Shown here: positions 39,085 to 48,149 of the stretch, piece after piece | Numbering within the stretch: the first letter of the stretch is position 1 | How the letters are laid out: the number at the start of each line of letters is the position of its first letter | Origin: Penaeus vannamei | Taxonomy: Eukaryota; Arthropoda; Malacostraca; Decapoda; Penaeidae | DNA length: 64,000 bases | Assembly (NCBI RefSeq): GCF_042767895.1 | Contig: NC_091571.1 | Span: 27,128,160 to 27,192,159, forward strand | Direction of reading: 5' to 3' | Notes under the pieces: model-generated | What the model was told of the DNA's origin: nothing | The model's input: only the letters and a program-made list of their open reading frames with translations | The model's database searches: none | Position numbers and translations under genes: made by a program

Positions 39085-39662
39085 TTGCTTTTTTTTCTCT
39101 CTCTCTTTCTTCTTTTTCTTTCTTTTTTTCTTTCTTTTTCTTATTCTTATTCTTTTACTTTTTTCTTTTTCTTTTTTTCTTCTTTTTCTTTTTGCTTCTT
39201 CTTCTTCTTCTTCTTTCGTCTACTTTTTCTCTTCTTCGTCATTCTCCTCCTTCAGCTCTTCTTCTTGCTCGTCATCCTCTTCTTATTTCTCCTCCTCTTA
39301 CGACTTCTTTTTCTTCTCTTCCTTCAACGTCGTCCTCTTCCCCTCTTTTCTCTTATTTCTTCTTCTCCCACTCATCTTCTTTCTTTCCTATTCCTTCACT
39401 CCCCCCCCACCCCACTTTCTCTCCCTCTGTCATATTCTTTCTTCGTTTTTTCATCTTATTCGTCATTTTTCCAACATCGTTTTCTCTTCTTCTTCTACCT
39501 CCTCTTCTCCGTTTCAATCTGCTGTTGACAGTTCAGTTCCAGTCACCTTCTCCTTTCCTTTTATTTTATTTCCTCGATATTTTTTCTTCCTTTTCATCAT
39601 CTTTATTTGTTTTAACCTTCCTCCTCATCCTCTTTTTTCTCTCTCTCTTTCTTTCTTTTATC
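39085..39662. repeat. Long polypyrimidine tract (TTC/CTT-rich)
   Basis: About 570 bp nearly all C/T on +, with TTC trinucleotide runs (39190-39215, 39255-39300) and CCTCC words. Frames of up to 387 codons through it are low-complexity Phe/Ser/Leu and not genes. Confidence 0.9.
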
Positions 39663-39744
39663 CGCTTCCTCTTCATCTTCCCGACTTGCACAGATCGATA
39701 ACAAGAACAAACACATATACCAAAGGGTCTTCTTTTAAGCAGAA

Positions 39745-40057
39745 AGATAAAAAAAAGAAAAGACAAGAAGGGAATGAGCGAAAAAGGAGGATAAGAAGAA
39801 GAATAAAATCAGAAGAAAGGAGGAAAAGAAGAATATGGAGAGAGGGAAGAATGAAGAAGAGGGAGAATTAGAAAGGTAAGATATTGCAAACACATACACC
39901 ATATAACAAAAAGACGAGAAGAGGAGTAAAATGGAGGATAAGAGGAAAAACAAAAGTAGAAGAAGGAACGAGAACAAGAATATGGAGAGAGAGAAGAATG
40001 AAGAAGAGGGAGAATAAAAAAAAGTAAGACACTGCAGACGATGATCATGCCGATGAC
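39745..40057. repeat. 148-bp tandem duplication in polypurine DNA
   Basis: GGAGGATAAG at 39785 and 39933, and AAGAATATGGAGAGAG at 39828 and 39976, give a constant 148-bp offset. Both copies share AGAATGAAGAAGAGGGAG and a following GTAAGA-A-TGCA region. The block is purine-rich on +, opposite to the pyrimidine domain just upstream. Confidence 0.92.
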
Positions 40058-40159
40058 TTATGGTAAAGAGGAAGGAGACAATGCAAGGAGTTTTCCCATG
40101 TGCGACTTGGGATCGAAGGAGAGAGAAAAGTCCCTAAGCGGCGTCTTGTCGGCGGCAGA

Positions 40160-40460
40160 GGCAGAGAGAGGGGGAGGGAGGCAGAGAAAGGAGGAGAAAG
40201 AGAGAGAAAGAAAAGACAGAGAGAGACAGAGCTAGAGGGAGAAAGAGAGAGAAAGAAAACACAGAGACAGAGCTAGAGGGAGAAAGAGAGAGAAAGAAAA
40301 GACACAGAGAGACAGAGCTAGAAGGAGAAAGAGAAAAAAAGACAGAGCTAGAGGGAGAATGAGAGAGAAAAAAGACACAGATAGACAGAATTAGAGGGAG
40401 AAAGTGAAAAAAAGACAGAGAGACAGAGCTAGAGGGAGCGAGAGAGAGAGAGAGAGAGAC
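40160..40460. repeat. 30-45 bp purine minisatellite with GAGCTAGAGGGAG core
   Basis: The GCTAGAGGGAG core (with variants) recurs at 40231, 40272, 40317, 40347, 40390 and 40428, six copies at spacings 41, 45, 30, 43 and 38 bp. Filler is AGAGAGAAAGAAAAGACA. The Ser/Leu-rich - frame is a product of this array. Confidence 0.92.
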
Positions 40461-40544
40461 CCACGACCTCCTCAGGTAAAAATCCATTTGCATCTAGAAG
40501 CTTCGGCCAGATACCCCAGCGAGAACAGAGGACCGGAGCGAGGC

Positions 40545-40640
40545 GGGAGGGGAGGTGGGAGAGGGGGAAGGGGTGTCTCCTGACATCGCCAGGGGAGAGG
40601 GGGAGGAGGAGGGGGGTGTGTCTCCTGACATCGCCACCAT
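40545..40640. repeat. 45-bp direct repeat with GTGTCTCCTGACATCGCCA
   Basis: Two identical 19-bp words at 40573-40591 and 40618-40636 separated by G-rich filler; the surrounding G-rich sequence is also similar. Confidence 0.92.
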
Positions 40641-41090
40641 TCAACCTGCTCTGGCGAGGTCTCGTTGCTGCCTTATCATAATGGAAATAATTTCTCCTCC
40701 CACCCCCGCCCACCATGCACGCTGGAACATCTTGAGGGGAGATCGTATCGACAGCGTGGGCGGCGGGGACACAGGAGGCATAGATGGGTGTGCTACGAGT
40801 AGAAGGAGGGAGGTAGAAGGAATAGGGAAGCAGGTGGAGAAGGAGGAAGCCGGAGGGAGGAGGAGGGAGGAGGAGGAGGAGGAAGGCGGTTGGAGTGTAA
40901 TAGACGCCGAAGGGAAGGGTAGGGTGGGCGGGAGAGGAGGTTACTTGTCCCATCAGACGTCTGCGATAGGGCGTGAGACGGGCGTGATTGAGATCGCTCA
41001 GGGTCTGATAAGCGGGCCGGGAGGGGGACCTCGAAAGGGACGTCGACGCAACACGGAGCCCCCGCGACCGCCATCTTCCCGACGTCGCTC
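40641..41090. other. GC-rich unique and purine sequence
   Basis: 40800-40890 is a GGA-rich purine stretch. 40930-41090 is GC-rich, complex and CpG-bearing with CGCCATCTT (YY1/Pho-like on -) at 41069-41077. It could be promoter DNA. The 306-codon + frame crossing it ends in a pyrimidine repeat, so I do not call it. Confidence 0.4.
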
Positions 41091-41425
41091 GTGCACTCTC
41101 CTTCTCCCTACTCCCATTTGCCCTCCCTATCCCTCTGTCTCTCTCCCTCTTTCTCTCCCCACTCCCTCTCTCCCTCCCTCTCTCTATTCCTCACTTTCTC
41201 TTCCTCTTTCTCTCCCCACTCCCTCTTTCTCTCCCCCATCCGCCTCCCTATCCCTCTATCTCTCTCCCTCTTCCTGTCCCCACTCCCTCCCCCTCCCCAT
41301 CCGCCTCCCTATCCCTCTATCTCTCTCCCTCCCTCTCCCTCCCCCTAACCCCCCGTCCCCCTCCTTCATCGCCCTATCCGCCTCCCTCTACCTCTCCCTG
41401 TCCCCCTTCCTCCTCCCTCATCGCC
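41091..41425. repeat. C-rich pyrimidine minisatellite with ATCCGCCTCCC core
   Basis: ATCCGCCTCCCTA recurs at 41238 and 41299 (61-bp spacing) and as ATCCGCCTCCCTC at 41376. Filler is CTCTCTCCCTC and CCCCACTCCCTC. Confidence 0.9.
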
Positions 41426-41683
41426 CTCACACGTCCAGGAATAGAAGATCACCAATGGTTCTCGCGAAGTCGTAGGTCATTAGGTGTTTAACGACTCCAC
41501 GGCTGCCTCGAAGGTGACGTAGGGTGAGATGGGGAAGCTCCTTCGCCCTTTTGTCTGGCGCTGCTTCGGAGTTTGGGCTGAGGGTCTGTTTTGCTGTGTG
41601 TGCGTGTGTGTAGGGGGGGGAGGGGGTTCTTATAAGTTCTTGGCTTGTTTATATGTTTGTGTGTAAATCTATTCGTTTTTCTT

Positions 41684-41895
41684 TTTTTCTTTCTTTCTAT
41701 CTTTCTCTCTTCCTCTTTCTCTTTCTTTCTCTCTTCCTCTTTCTCTTTCTTTTCCTCTTTCTTTCTCTCTTTCTTGCTCAATTTCTTTCTCTCTTTCTTT
41801 CTCTCCTTCTTACTCCATTTCTTTCTCTCCTTCTTTCTCTCTATCTTTCTCCCTGTCTTTCTCTCTTTCTCTATGTTTGTCTCTCTCTTTTCAGT
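41684..41895. repeat. Imperfect (TTTC)n/(CTCTTTCT)n tract
   Basis: About 210 bp of TTTC, CTCTTTCT and CTCC words with partial 30-60 bp internal repeats. Phe-Leu-Ser and Lys-Glu-Arg frames are artefacts. Confidence 0.93.
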
Positions 41896-42000
41896 CTCTC
41901 TCATAGCATTTCCATCCACCATTACCTCATGCTCCCAATCTTCCAAGATGTACCATTATTATAAAATCCCAACCATTCAAAAAGAAATTAAAAAAAAAAC

Positions 42001-42240
42001 TAACTGATTACCCTTAATATGCAAAGTTGATGGTCCCGGACTGATTACGTAATCAACCTAAATGCCATGAGAGAATCAATTAGCATCACACTTAGATGAA
42101 CTTGTATTGGTGTAGCAGAATACGACCGATTGACAGGTGGATTTGGTCTAATTAAATCCAAAGGCGAATAAGGGAATAAAGCGAAGGATTAGCGCGATTG
42201 TTACCGAGGATGGTCACGTGAACAACCCGGATCTATGTCG
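42001..42240. promoter_or_regulatory. Motif-rich unique block, candidate cis-regulatory element
   Basis: Non-repetitive sequence with a 12-bp palindrome GATTACGTAATC (42043-42054) containing TTACGTAA, the PAR-bZIP type site (Pdp1/vrille in insects). It also has CAGGTG near 42136, homeodomain-type CTAATTAAA near 42149, GGATTAG near 42186 and a CACGTG E-box at 42215-42220. The combination resembles a conserved enhancer. Individual motifs are short and this is inference. Confidence 0.3.
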
Positions 42241-42272
42241 TTTCACTGAGTGTGTTTCTTAGATGCTCTTCT

Positions 42273-42545
42273 GTGTGTGTGTCTGTGTGTGTGTGCGTGT
42301 GTCTTTCGCTCTATCTCGTTCTCTTTTTAGCTTCTCTCTTCTCTTTTCTGTTTTTTTTTTTCACTCTATCGTTCTTTCTTCATCTTCTCTCTTCTCTCGT
42401 TCTCTTTTTTTTCTCTTTTCTTTCTTTCTCTCTTTCTCTCTTTGTCTTTGTCTTTCTCTTTCTCCTTCTCTCTCTTTCTCTCTCTCTCTTTCTCTCTCTC
42501 CCTTCTCTTCTCTTCTCTTCTCTTCTCTTCTCTCTTCTCTTCGCC
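42273..42545. repeat. (GT)n followed by pyrimidine tract with (TTCTC)n
   Basis: Interrupted GT (42273-42302), degenerate pyrimidine, then about seven TTCTC pentamers (42503-42540). Confidence 0.92.
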
Positions 42546-42744
42546 TCGTCTCCTCTTTCCTTCGTTACTGTGATAATTGCTTCTCATATTCTATTAAGTA
42601 AATATATTCACCCTTTCAAGGCAGTCGGCGTCCCTCATGTGGCCATCTCCGTCGCTGTGTTATTTCCATTAAGTTTCTCGCGTTTGCTGTTTCTCTCCAT
42701 TTTCTGTTTCTCGCACCTCATGCCACGCCTCCTTCGTGACACCG

Positions 42745-43115
42745 TGTTGTCTTTGTCACGCCTGCTCTGTGACGCTGTGTTGTCTTTGTCACGCCTGCTC
42801 TGTGACGCTCTGTTGTCTTTGTCACGCCTTCTTTGTCACGCCGTGTTGTTTTTGTCACGCTTTCTTTGTCACGCCGTGTTGTCTTTGTCACGCCTTCTTT
42901 GTCACTCCGTGTTGTCTTTGTCACGCCTTTGTGACACCGTGTTATCTTTGTGCAGTAATTTGTTGACATTGTCACGCCTCCTTTGTGACACCGTGTTGTC
43001 TTTGTTACGCCTTCTTTGTGGCGTCGCGTTGCCTTTGTCACGCATATGTGACACCGTGTTGTCTTTATCATGCTTTCTTTGTGACGTCGTGTTGTCTTTG
43101 CGCAGTAACGTGTTG
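42745..43115. repeat. 33-bp minisatellite, about 11 copies, open on both strands
   Basis: The GTCACGCC core recurs with start positions 42755, 42788, 42821, 42854, 42887, 42920, 42971, 43004, 43037, 43067 and 43100. Spacing is 33 bp except one 51 and one 30. A GCAGTAA insert occurs at about 42952 and 43102, so a 150-bp higher-order unit is superimposed. The 33-bp unit equals 11 codons. The - frame reads variants of GVTKTTRRHKE, and + frames read SLSRLLCDAVL-like repeats. No reason to prefer coding, but it is the best repeat-encoding candidate here. Confidence 0.95.
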
Positions 43116-43129
43116 TTCCCGATGTCTCA

Positions 43130-43370
43130 CCTGCTTTGTATCGACGCGAATATAGCACAGAGTAACAACAAGCAGTTACATGTCTATTCGCTCCTTTATT
43201 GACCAATTATCGCTTCGTGTGAATTGCCGCGGCGGATGTTCCGATTGGTCCTCTGCCACACCGATCCGCTGGCCTCGCCTTCTTCTCGTATTATTACCTG
43301 CAGAAGCCCAATCAAGGGATTCCGAATCGATGGGACGAATTAGGGATCCACGTGTCACCATCCCACGCAC
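43130..43370. other. Unique sequence
   Basis: Complex unique DNA with CCAAT-type words on both strands near 43201 and 43234. A - strand frame (43176-43370) overlaps it; unassigned. Confidence 0.45.
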
Positions 43371-43377
43371 GTTCCTT

Positions 43378-43980
43378 GTTCCCCAACTCCCCCTCCCCCC
43401 CTCCCGTCCTCCTCCGCCCCCGCTTACTTCACCTCCCTCCCCCCTTCCCCGCCCCCGCTTCCTTCACCCCCCCCCCCCGTGGTGCCCCCGGTTACTTCAC
43501 CTCCCTCCTCCTCCCCCGCTTCCTTTACCCCCCCTCCCCCCGGCACATTTCACCCCCCGCCCGCACCTCCTTTCGTCTTTAGGTCTCCCTCCTGCTAACT
43601 TCCTCTCCCTTATCTCCCTTCTCCCTTCTGAGTTTCCCCTTTTCCTTCTTCCCCCTCGCATGCCTTAAGTCCTCTTCACTCCTCCCTTCCTCTCTCTCCT
43701 CACCCCTTCTTCCTTCTTCTTTCTCATCCTTGCCTCTCTCCTTCTCCCTCTTCGTTTCCCTCTTCCATTTTCTTCCCCTCTCTCTCCTATGCCACTCCTC
43801 CGCTTCTACCCCCCTTTCACCCTCCTCCTTCCCCTTACTCCCTCCCCCTCCTTCTCCCCCCTCCCCCTCCCTCTCCCCTCCTCCCTCTCCCCTCCTCCCC
43901 CTCCCTCTCCCCTCCTCCCCCTCCCTCTCCCCCCTCCCCCTCTTCCCCTCCCTCTCCTCCCCCTCTCCCTCTTAATACAC
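43378..43980. repeat. C-rich polypyrimidine domain with small minisatellites
   Basis: CCCCGCTTCCTTCACC-like words recur in 43420-43535 and CTCCCCCTCCCTCTCC words repeat at about 20-bp intervals in 43850-43970. A C-run sits near 43470. Pro/Leu/Ser frames are compositional. Confidence 0.9.
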
Positions 43981-44104
43981 AGACGGTCGTTATTACCAGT
44001 TAATAAACCTGATAATCCCACAATCTGCGGCTAATAATTCCTTTGCCTAATCCCGCACGTGATTTTGTTCCATTCGATTTGTACAATATTGTTCATTACT
44101 CTCA

Positions 44105-44172
44105 CCGCTGACGTCATTCTCATCGTTATTATCACCACTGTCGCCATCATTATCATTATCCTCATTACCGCT
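44105..44172. repeat. Imperfect CAT/TAT trinucleotide tract
   Basis: Degenerate ATCATTATCATTATC-like words over about 65 bp. Confidence 0.75.
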
Positions 44173-44196
44173 AGAGTAAATATCACAATAAATAAA

Positions 44197-44425
44197 TATG
44201 TCGCAGGTACATACTAAATAAATTCTTCAGATGCATAATTATTAAACATGTTTCAGATGCATATTAAATATGTTTCAGATAGATAATAGATAAAATGTTT
44301 CAGATACATAATAAATGAACATGTGGCAGATACATATCAAATAAAATGCTTCAGATACATAATACATTAACATGCTTCAGATACATAACAAATAAACATG
44401 CTTCAGATACATAATCAATGCCACT
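44197..44425. repeat. 25-26 bp minisatellite, nine copies
   Basis: TTCAGATACATA-type cores start at 44226, 44252, 44274, 44299, 44325 (as GGCAG), 44350, 44376 and 44402, with a diverged first copy near 44202. Units have the form ATGCTTCAGATACATAATAA plus a few bases. Copies become more alike toward the 3' end, suggesting growth from that side. Confidence 0.95.
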
Positions 44426-44493
44426 TTTCCCCCTTTTTATCGTACATTAACTACTAGCGATCACTCCAACAGAAATTCGCATTTAGTCGCCGC

Positions 44494-44515
44494 GGATCCC
44501 CTTAAAATGGGATCC
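44494..44515. other. Small inverted repeat GGATCCC/GGGATCC
   Basis: Seven-base arms at 44494-44500 and 44509-44515 with an 8-nt AT-rich loop. Probably incidental. Confidence 0.4.
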
Positions 44516-44689
44516 AATAGCCTTCCGTGCGAATTCCTCTCGCATTCACCACTTGGCATTTGCTTCTGCATCACAATCGGGGGGTCGAGACGCAGCATTG
44601 TCGAGTCCTTTGCTGGTATTTGTGAACGATAACCACGCCGCTTCGCTCACTCTTTTTTTTTCTCTCTCTCTCTCTTCGTTTCCTCTTTC

Positions 44690-44905
44690 TCTGGTTTTGT
44701 CTTATTTATGTTCATTCTATCGTTCTCTTTCTCTGGCTTCGTCTTATTCATGTTCCTTCTATCGTTCTCTTTCTCTCTTTTCTTCTGTGGTTCCCTTACT
44801 CGCTCATTCCGTTTTCGGTTTTTTCTCTTCGTCTGCTTTTTCTCTGGTTTTGTCTTCATGTTCATTCTATCGTTCTCTTTCTCTCTTTCCTTCTGTAATT
44901 TCCTG
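44690..44905. repeat. About 51-bp repeat with ATGTTC-TTCTATCGTTCTC core
   Basis: TTCTATCGTTCTCTTTCTC occurs three times (about 44713, 44757 and 44863) preceded by TTTTGTCTTATT or TTCGTCTTATT and ATGTTC. The first interval is about 44 bp and the second about 106 bp. Confidence 0.85.
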
Positions 44906-45210
44906 GTTCCCTTACTCTTTTTTTCGCTTTGTTTCCGACTGTCTGGTGGTCTGCTTCTTTCTATCTATGTCTATCAGCCTATCTATCTCTACCAGTCTAT
45001 CAACCTCTTTATTTATCGACCTACCAATTTCTCTTTATATCGTTCTCTTCTCTTTTCTTCTCTGGTTTCCTTACTCTGCTTTCACTTTGTTTCCGACTAT
45101 TTGGTGGCCTGTTTCTTTCTATCTATTTGTCTGTCTATCAGCCGATCCATCTCTATCAGTCTATCAACCTGTCTTTACCAGTCTATCTTTATCTATCACC
45201 CATTCTCTCC
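44895..45210. repeat. 158-bp tandem duplication
   Basis: GTTTCCGACT at 44931 and 45089 gives a 158-bp offset. Both copies carry the sequence from GGTT(C/T)CCTTACTC through the TCTATC/CAGTCTATCAACC region. A + frame of 310 codons runs through both copies, but it has Ser/Phe/Leu-biased composition and begins in a different repeat. Confidence 0.92.
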
Positions 45211-46028
45211 CTATCTTCCTCCCTCTCTCTTTCACCAATTCCATCAACCCTGATAGATGTTGCGAACGCTTTAACCAGCAAGAGATAACATGTCTCGGCA
45301 GTTATACACATGTCAGAACCTTTCTTGAACGATTTGAACATTTAACATTTTCTGCAGAACTATTTTCAGCAATATTGGACATTTCCTGGCGGAGAAAGTT
45401 GAGAATTTTGCAGCAGTTGTTCAGCCAAAGGAAAATAAAATGTTCATCTCGTAAAGAATCTTGCGTGGGTGTTCAGCGTGGGTAAGCCTGCAAATGGTTG
45501 TTCTCGCGTGGGTGTTCTTGCCTGTGGGCGGTTAAGGATGGGCGTTGCCTTATTTAGATGTTCTTGCTAAGAGAATTTGAAAAAAAAACTAATAAACCGA
45601 TAATGCTTTATATGTCAATAATAAAAAGATTAATAGAATAATTTTTTTCTCAATATGATATATTAAGACTAGGAATAAAGAAAACGAAAAAAATATTTGT
45701 TTTTACGATGTACTTGGAAACATTAATAAGTTGAATAAATAACAAGAATAGAAAGACAATCTTTTACCGGGAAACCACTTTGATAAAAAACACTTGAAAA
45801 CTCATAAAAGGCTGATGATATTAATCCCATTTCCTTGCAGTGCCATAAAACTATAGAAACGACTTATACACAAATAACATCCTTGGGATTCACTACAAAA
45901 ATTCGAAAGCCGTATTAGAAGAAATTAAACTTAATAATCCTCAACCTTTTAGAGAAGTACGAAAAAATACAAGCAACAGAGGCAGAGAATCTACACAAAT
46001 TATGTCAATCACAAACGATTAGGATAAG
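45211..46028. other. Unique AT-rich sequence
   Basis: No gene recognised. A GCGTGGGTGTTC word repeats at about 45463, 45478 and 45509 as a small local duplication. Confidence 0.55.
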
Positions 46029-46059
46029 ATATTCAGCGTGCGAATCGACAGAATTGTAA

Positions 46060-46465
46060 AACCAAACATAAGAAAACAACAACAACAACAAAAACGATAA
46101 ACACTCCACGTGCAAAAAAAGGACTGAACAAAAATAAACTAAAAATACGCACAAAAGAAACGAAACACAATACAACAGTCTCCTTAAGTCTCAACCGAAA
46201 AGAAAGAAAAACAAAAAAAAAGTTAAACAAAAGATTAAGAAAAAAAAGGTGGCACGGCAAAGCATTAGGAAAAAAAAACACTTCAAAGCAATCACCAACT
46301 ACGAAAAAAAAACAAAACAAAAAAAAAAAACACATAGTAGCAAAATTTTAAATACAAATATCATAAACAAACAACAACAAAAAAAGAACACATAGCAGCA
46401 AAACTTAAATTCCACATATCATAAACAAACAAAAACAAAAACAAAAAAACAACAACTCTGGCCCC
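46060..46465. repeat. A-rich sequence with 58-bp duplication
   Basis: CACATAGTAGCAAAATTTT (46331) recurs as CACATAGCAGCAAAACTT (46389), 58 bp later, both followed by ATATCATAAACAAACAA. The surroundings are AAC/AAAC-rich. The - strand Phe/Val-rich frame is compositional. Confidence 0.85.
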
Positions 46466-46576
46466 AATTCTCCCACCCGGTAAGGCTTCCACCGTGTACA
46501 TTCTTCCCTAATGCCCCAGCCCTGAAAATCTCACGGTGTTTATGTCCTGACGTGATGAAGCTCGCACCTGAGAAGC

Positions 46577-46613
46577 GCCCTTAATAGAGTGGACCTTTTA
46601 TGGAATTAAGGGC
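46577..46613. other. Inverted repeat GCCCTTAAT/ATTAAGGGC
   Basis: Perfect 9-bp arms at 46577-46585 and 46605-46613 with a 19-nt loop, inside complex unique sequence (46490-46650). Confidence 0.5.
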
Positions 46614-46670
46614 AGTGTGTCTCTGTCAGGGACCAGCGTGCGCGGAAGACATTTTTTTTTTCTATCTCTG

Positions 46671-46860
46671 AGGGGTTAGGAGGGGTTGAAGAGGGTGAGG
46701 GGGGTTAAGGGATGAGGGGTTAGAAGGGGGTTAAGGTATAAGGGAGGGAAGGGAGGTTAAGGTATGAGGGGGGAATGGGGTTAAAATATGAGGGGGGTGG
46801 ATGGATCCAGGTAGAAACACTTTTATTTATTTATTTTTTTTTTTGGGGGGGGGGTATGAG
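46671..46860. repeat. G-rich 26-bp minisatellite and T/G run
   Basis: GGTTAAGG-like words at 46703, 46729, 46755 and 46779 give spacing 26, 26 and 24 bp. The start has four G-runs with short loops that fit a quadruplex pattern. A T-run followed by a G-run ends the block near 46833-46855. Confidence 0.88.
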
Positions 46861-47800
46861 AGGTGAGAGAAACATGGAGAAGGATGGAGATGAAGAGAGA
46901 GAGACAAGAAGAGTTAAAAGTAAAAACAAATTTATTTCTAAGATATATCTGTCGTTAGTTCTTTTCACTTCTTTTTTTCTCTCTTTCTTTTCTCTTACGT
47001 TCTTTTATCTTCGATGTCTTTCATGTTCCAGCTCGCCGTGTATTTCATGCGACAGCTAAATATAGATACACCTTTTCTGGCTTTATTAACCTGAAGAAAA
47101 ATTAATTTAATAACAAAATCCGAAATGGAAATTTATCTCGCCCCTTGGTTGTCTTTCTCTTCCTCCTAAGTCAACCTCACCATCATTCACTTACTCCTAA
47201 TTCAATCTCATCGTCTCTCCTTTCCTCCTATTTTATCCCCTCTTATCTCTCTTCCTTTTCATTGTTCCTTTCCATTCCGAATACGAAATGATCTTCCTTC
47301 GTGAAATTGTTAGAAAAATGACACTCAGATTTGAATGACGATTTAATGGTAAATAGAGACTAAGGATTCCTTAGAAAGATAGAAAGAGCAAGCAGAGAAG
47401 AAGGAAAGTAAGAGGAGAGGTGAGAGAAGTGACGGTAGAGAACGAGAGAAAGTGGGAGAAGGAGGAGAAAGGGAGATAGGAGAGACAAGCACAATAGTAA
47501 TAATCGTTTCATTTCCGTCTCAGTCGCAATCCACCTTCAACCACAATGTAGATGGCAGAGTAGACTATTTCCACTAATTTTAACATGAAATCTCGTTTCT
47601 CTTATTTTCCTTTCATCTTTATCATAGAACAAACCACTCAATCTTCATCTGCATTTCAATTCAAGTCTCCCTTCTGCCTCATTACCATCGAATCAAATAT
47701 TAACTCCGGGTCGTATAGAAGAGACATCACTCTTCGCTCCTTCTTGTGAGTAAAATTGAAAATCCAAATCTATGTACAAATTCATCATCACTACTGCCGT
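46861..47800. other. Unique sequence with purine patch
   Basis: Pyrimidine stretches (46970-47020, 47155-47270) and a purine patch (47375-47490). No gene recognised. Confidence 0.6.
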
Positions 47801-47812
47801 TCCCTTTTAGTA

Positions 47813-47825
47813 TGACCTTTGACCT
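47813..47825 (-). promoter_or_regulatory. Second perfect DR1 (AGGTCAAAGGTCA on -)
   Basis: Identical 13-mer to 19493-19505 but with different flanking sequence, so not a duplicated segment. It lies in complex unique sequence. DR1 is the HNF4/RXR-type arrangement. Confidence 0.4.
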
Positions 47826-48003
47826 GATGGGAGACGTAGGGAGTAAAAGGTATAGAGTAGATTGCACCATTTTTCCTCCCGTGCGCGACCCCGTCATAGG
47901 ATACACAATGCCTCGGTCGGGGGTCGAGAGTAGATAGATACATCCTTCCCCCATGCTATCCATTCACCCCCCCCCCCCACCTCACCCTTCTGCTACCACC
48001 TGG

Positions 48004-48004
<1 letters not shown>

Positions 48005-48088
<84 letters not shown>

Positions 48089-48098
48089 TTATCTATCT
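48005..48098. repeat. (CT)n then (TATC)n
   Basis: About 37 CT units (48005-48078) followed by TATC/TATT units to 48098 and a GT patch. A C-run precedes it (47970-47981). Confidence 0.98.
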
Positions 48099-48149
48099 GT
48101 GTGTGTGTGTGCGCGTGTCTTCTCTTCTCTTCTCTCTTTTCTCTTTTAC

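Noticed and set aside
38708..39871. 387-codon + frame, the longest in the window
   Set aside because: Begins in unique DNA but runs through the CA microsatellite and 570 bp of polypyrimidine and ends in polypurine. Composition is explained by repeats and several other frames are open over the same bases.
40555..41475. 306-codon + frame
   Set aside because: Starts inside G-rich direct repeats and ends in a C-rich minisatellite. The middle GC-rich part has no recognisable domain and is open in other frames too.
42252..43202. 316-codon + frame with Leu/Ser/Cys repeats
   Set aside because: The first third is pyrimidine microsatellite and the rest is the 33-bp array, which is open on both strands. 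Kept as a repeat with a low-probability coding option.
46671..46805. Interstitial telomere repeat (TTAGG)n
   Set aside because: GGTTA words occur only once per about 26 bp and never as a tandem TTAGG series.
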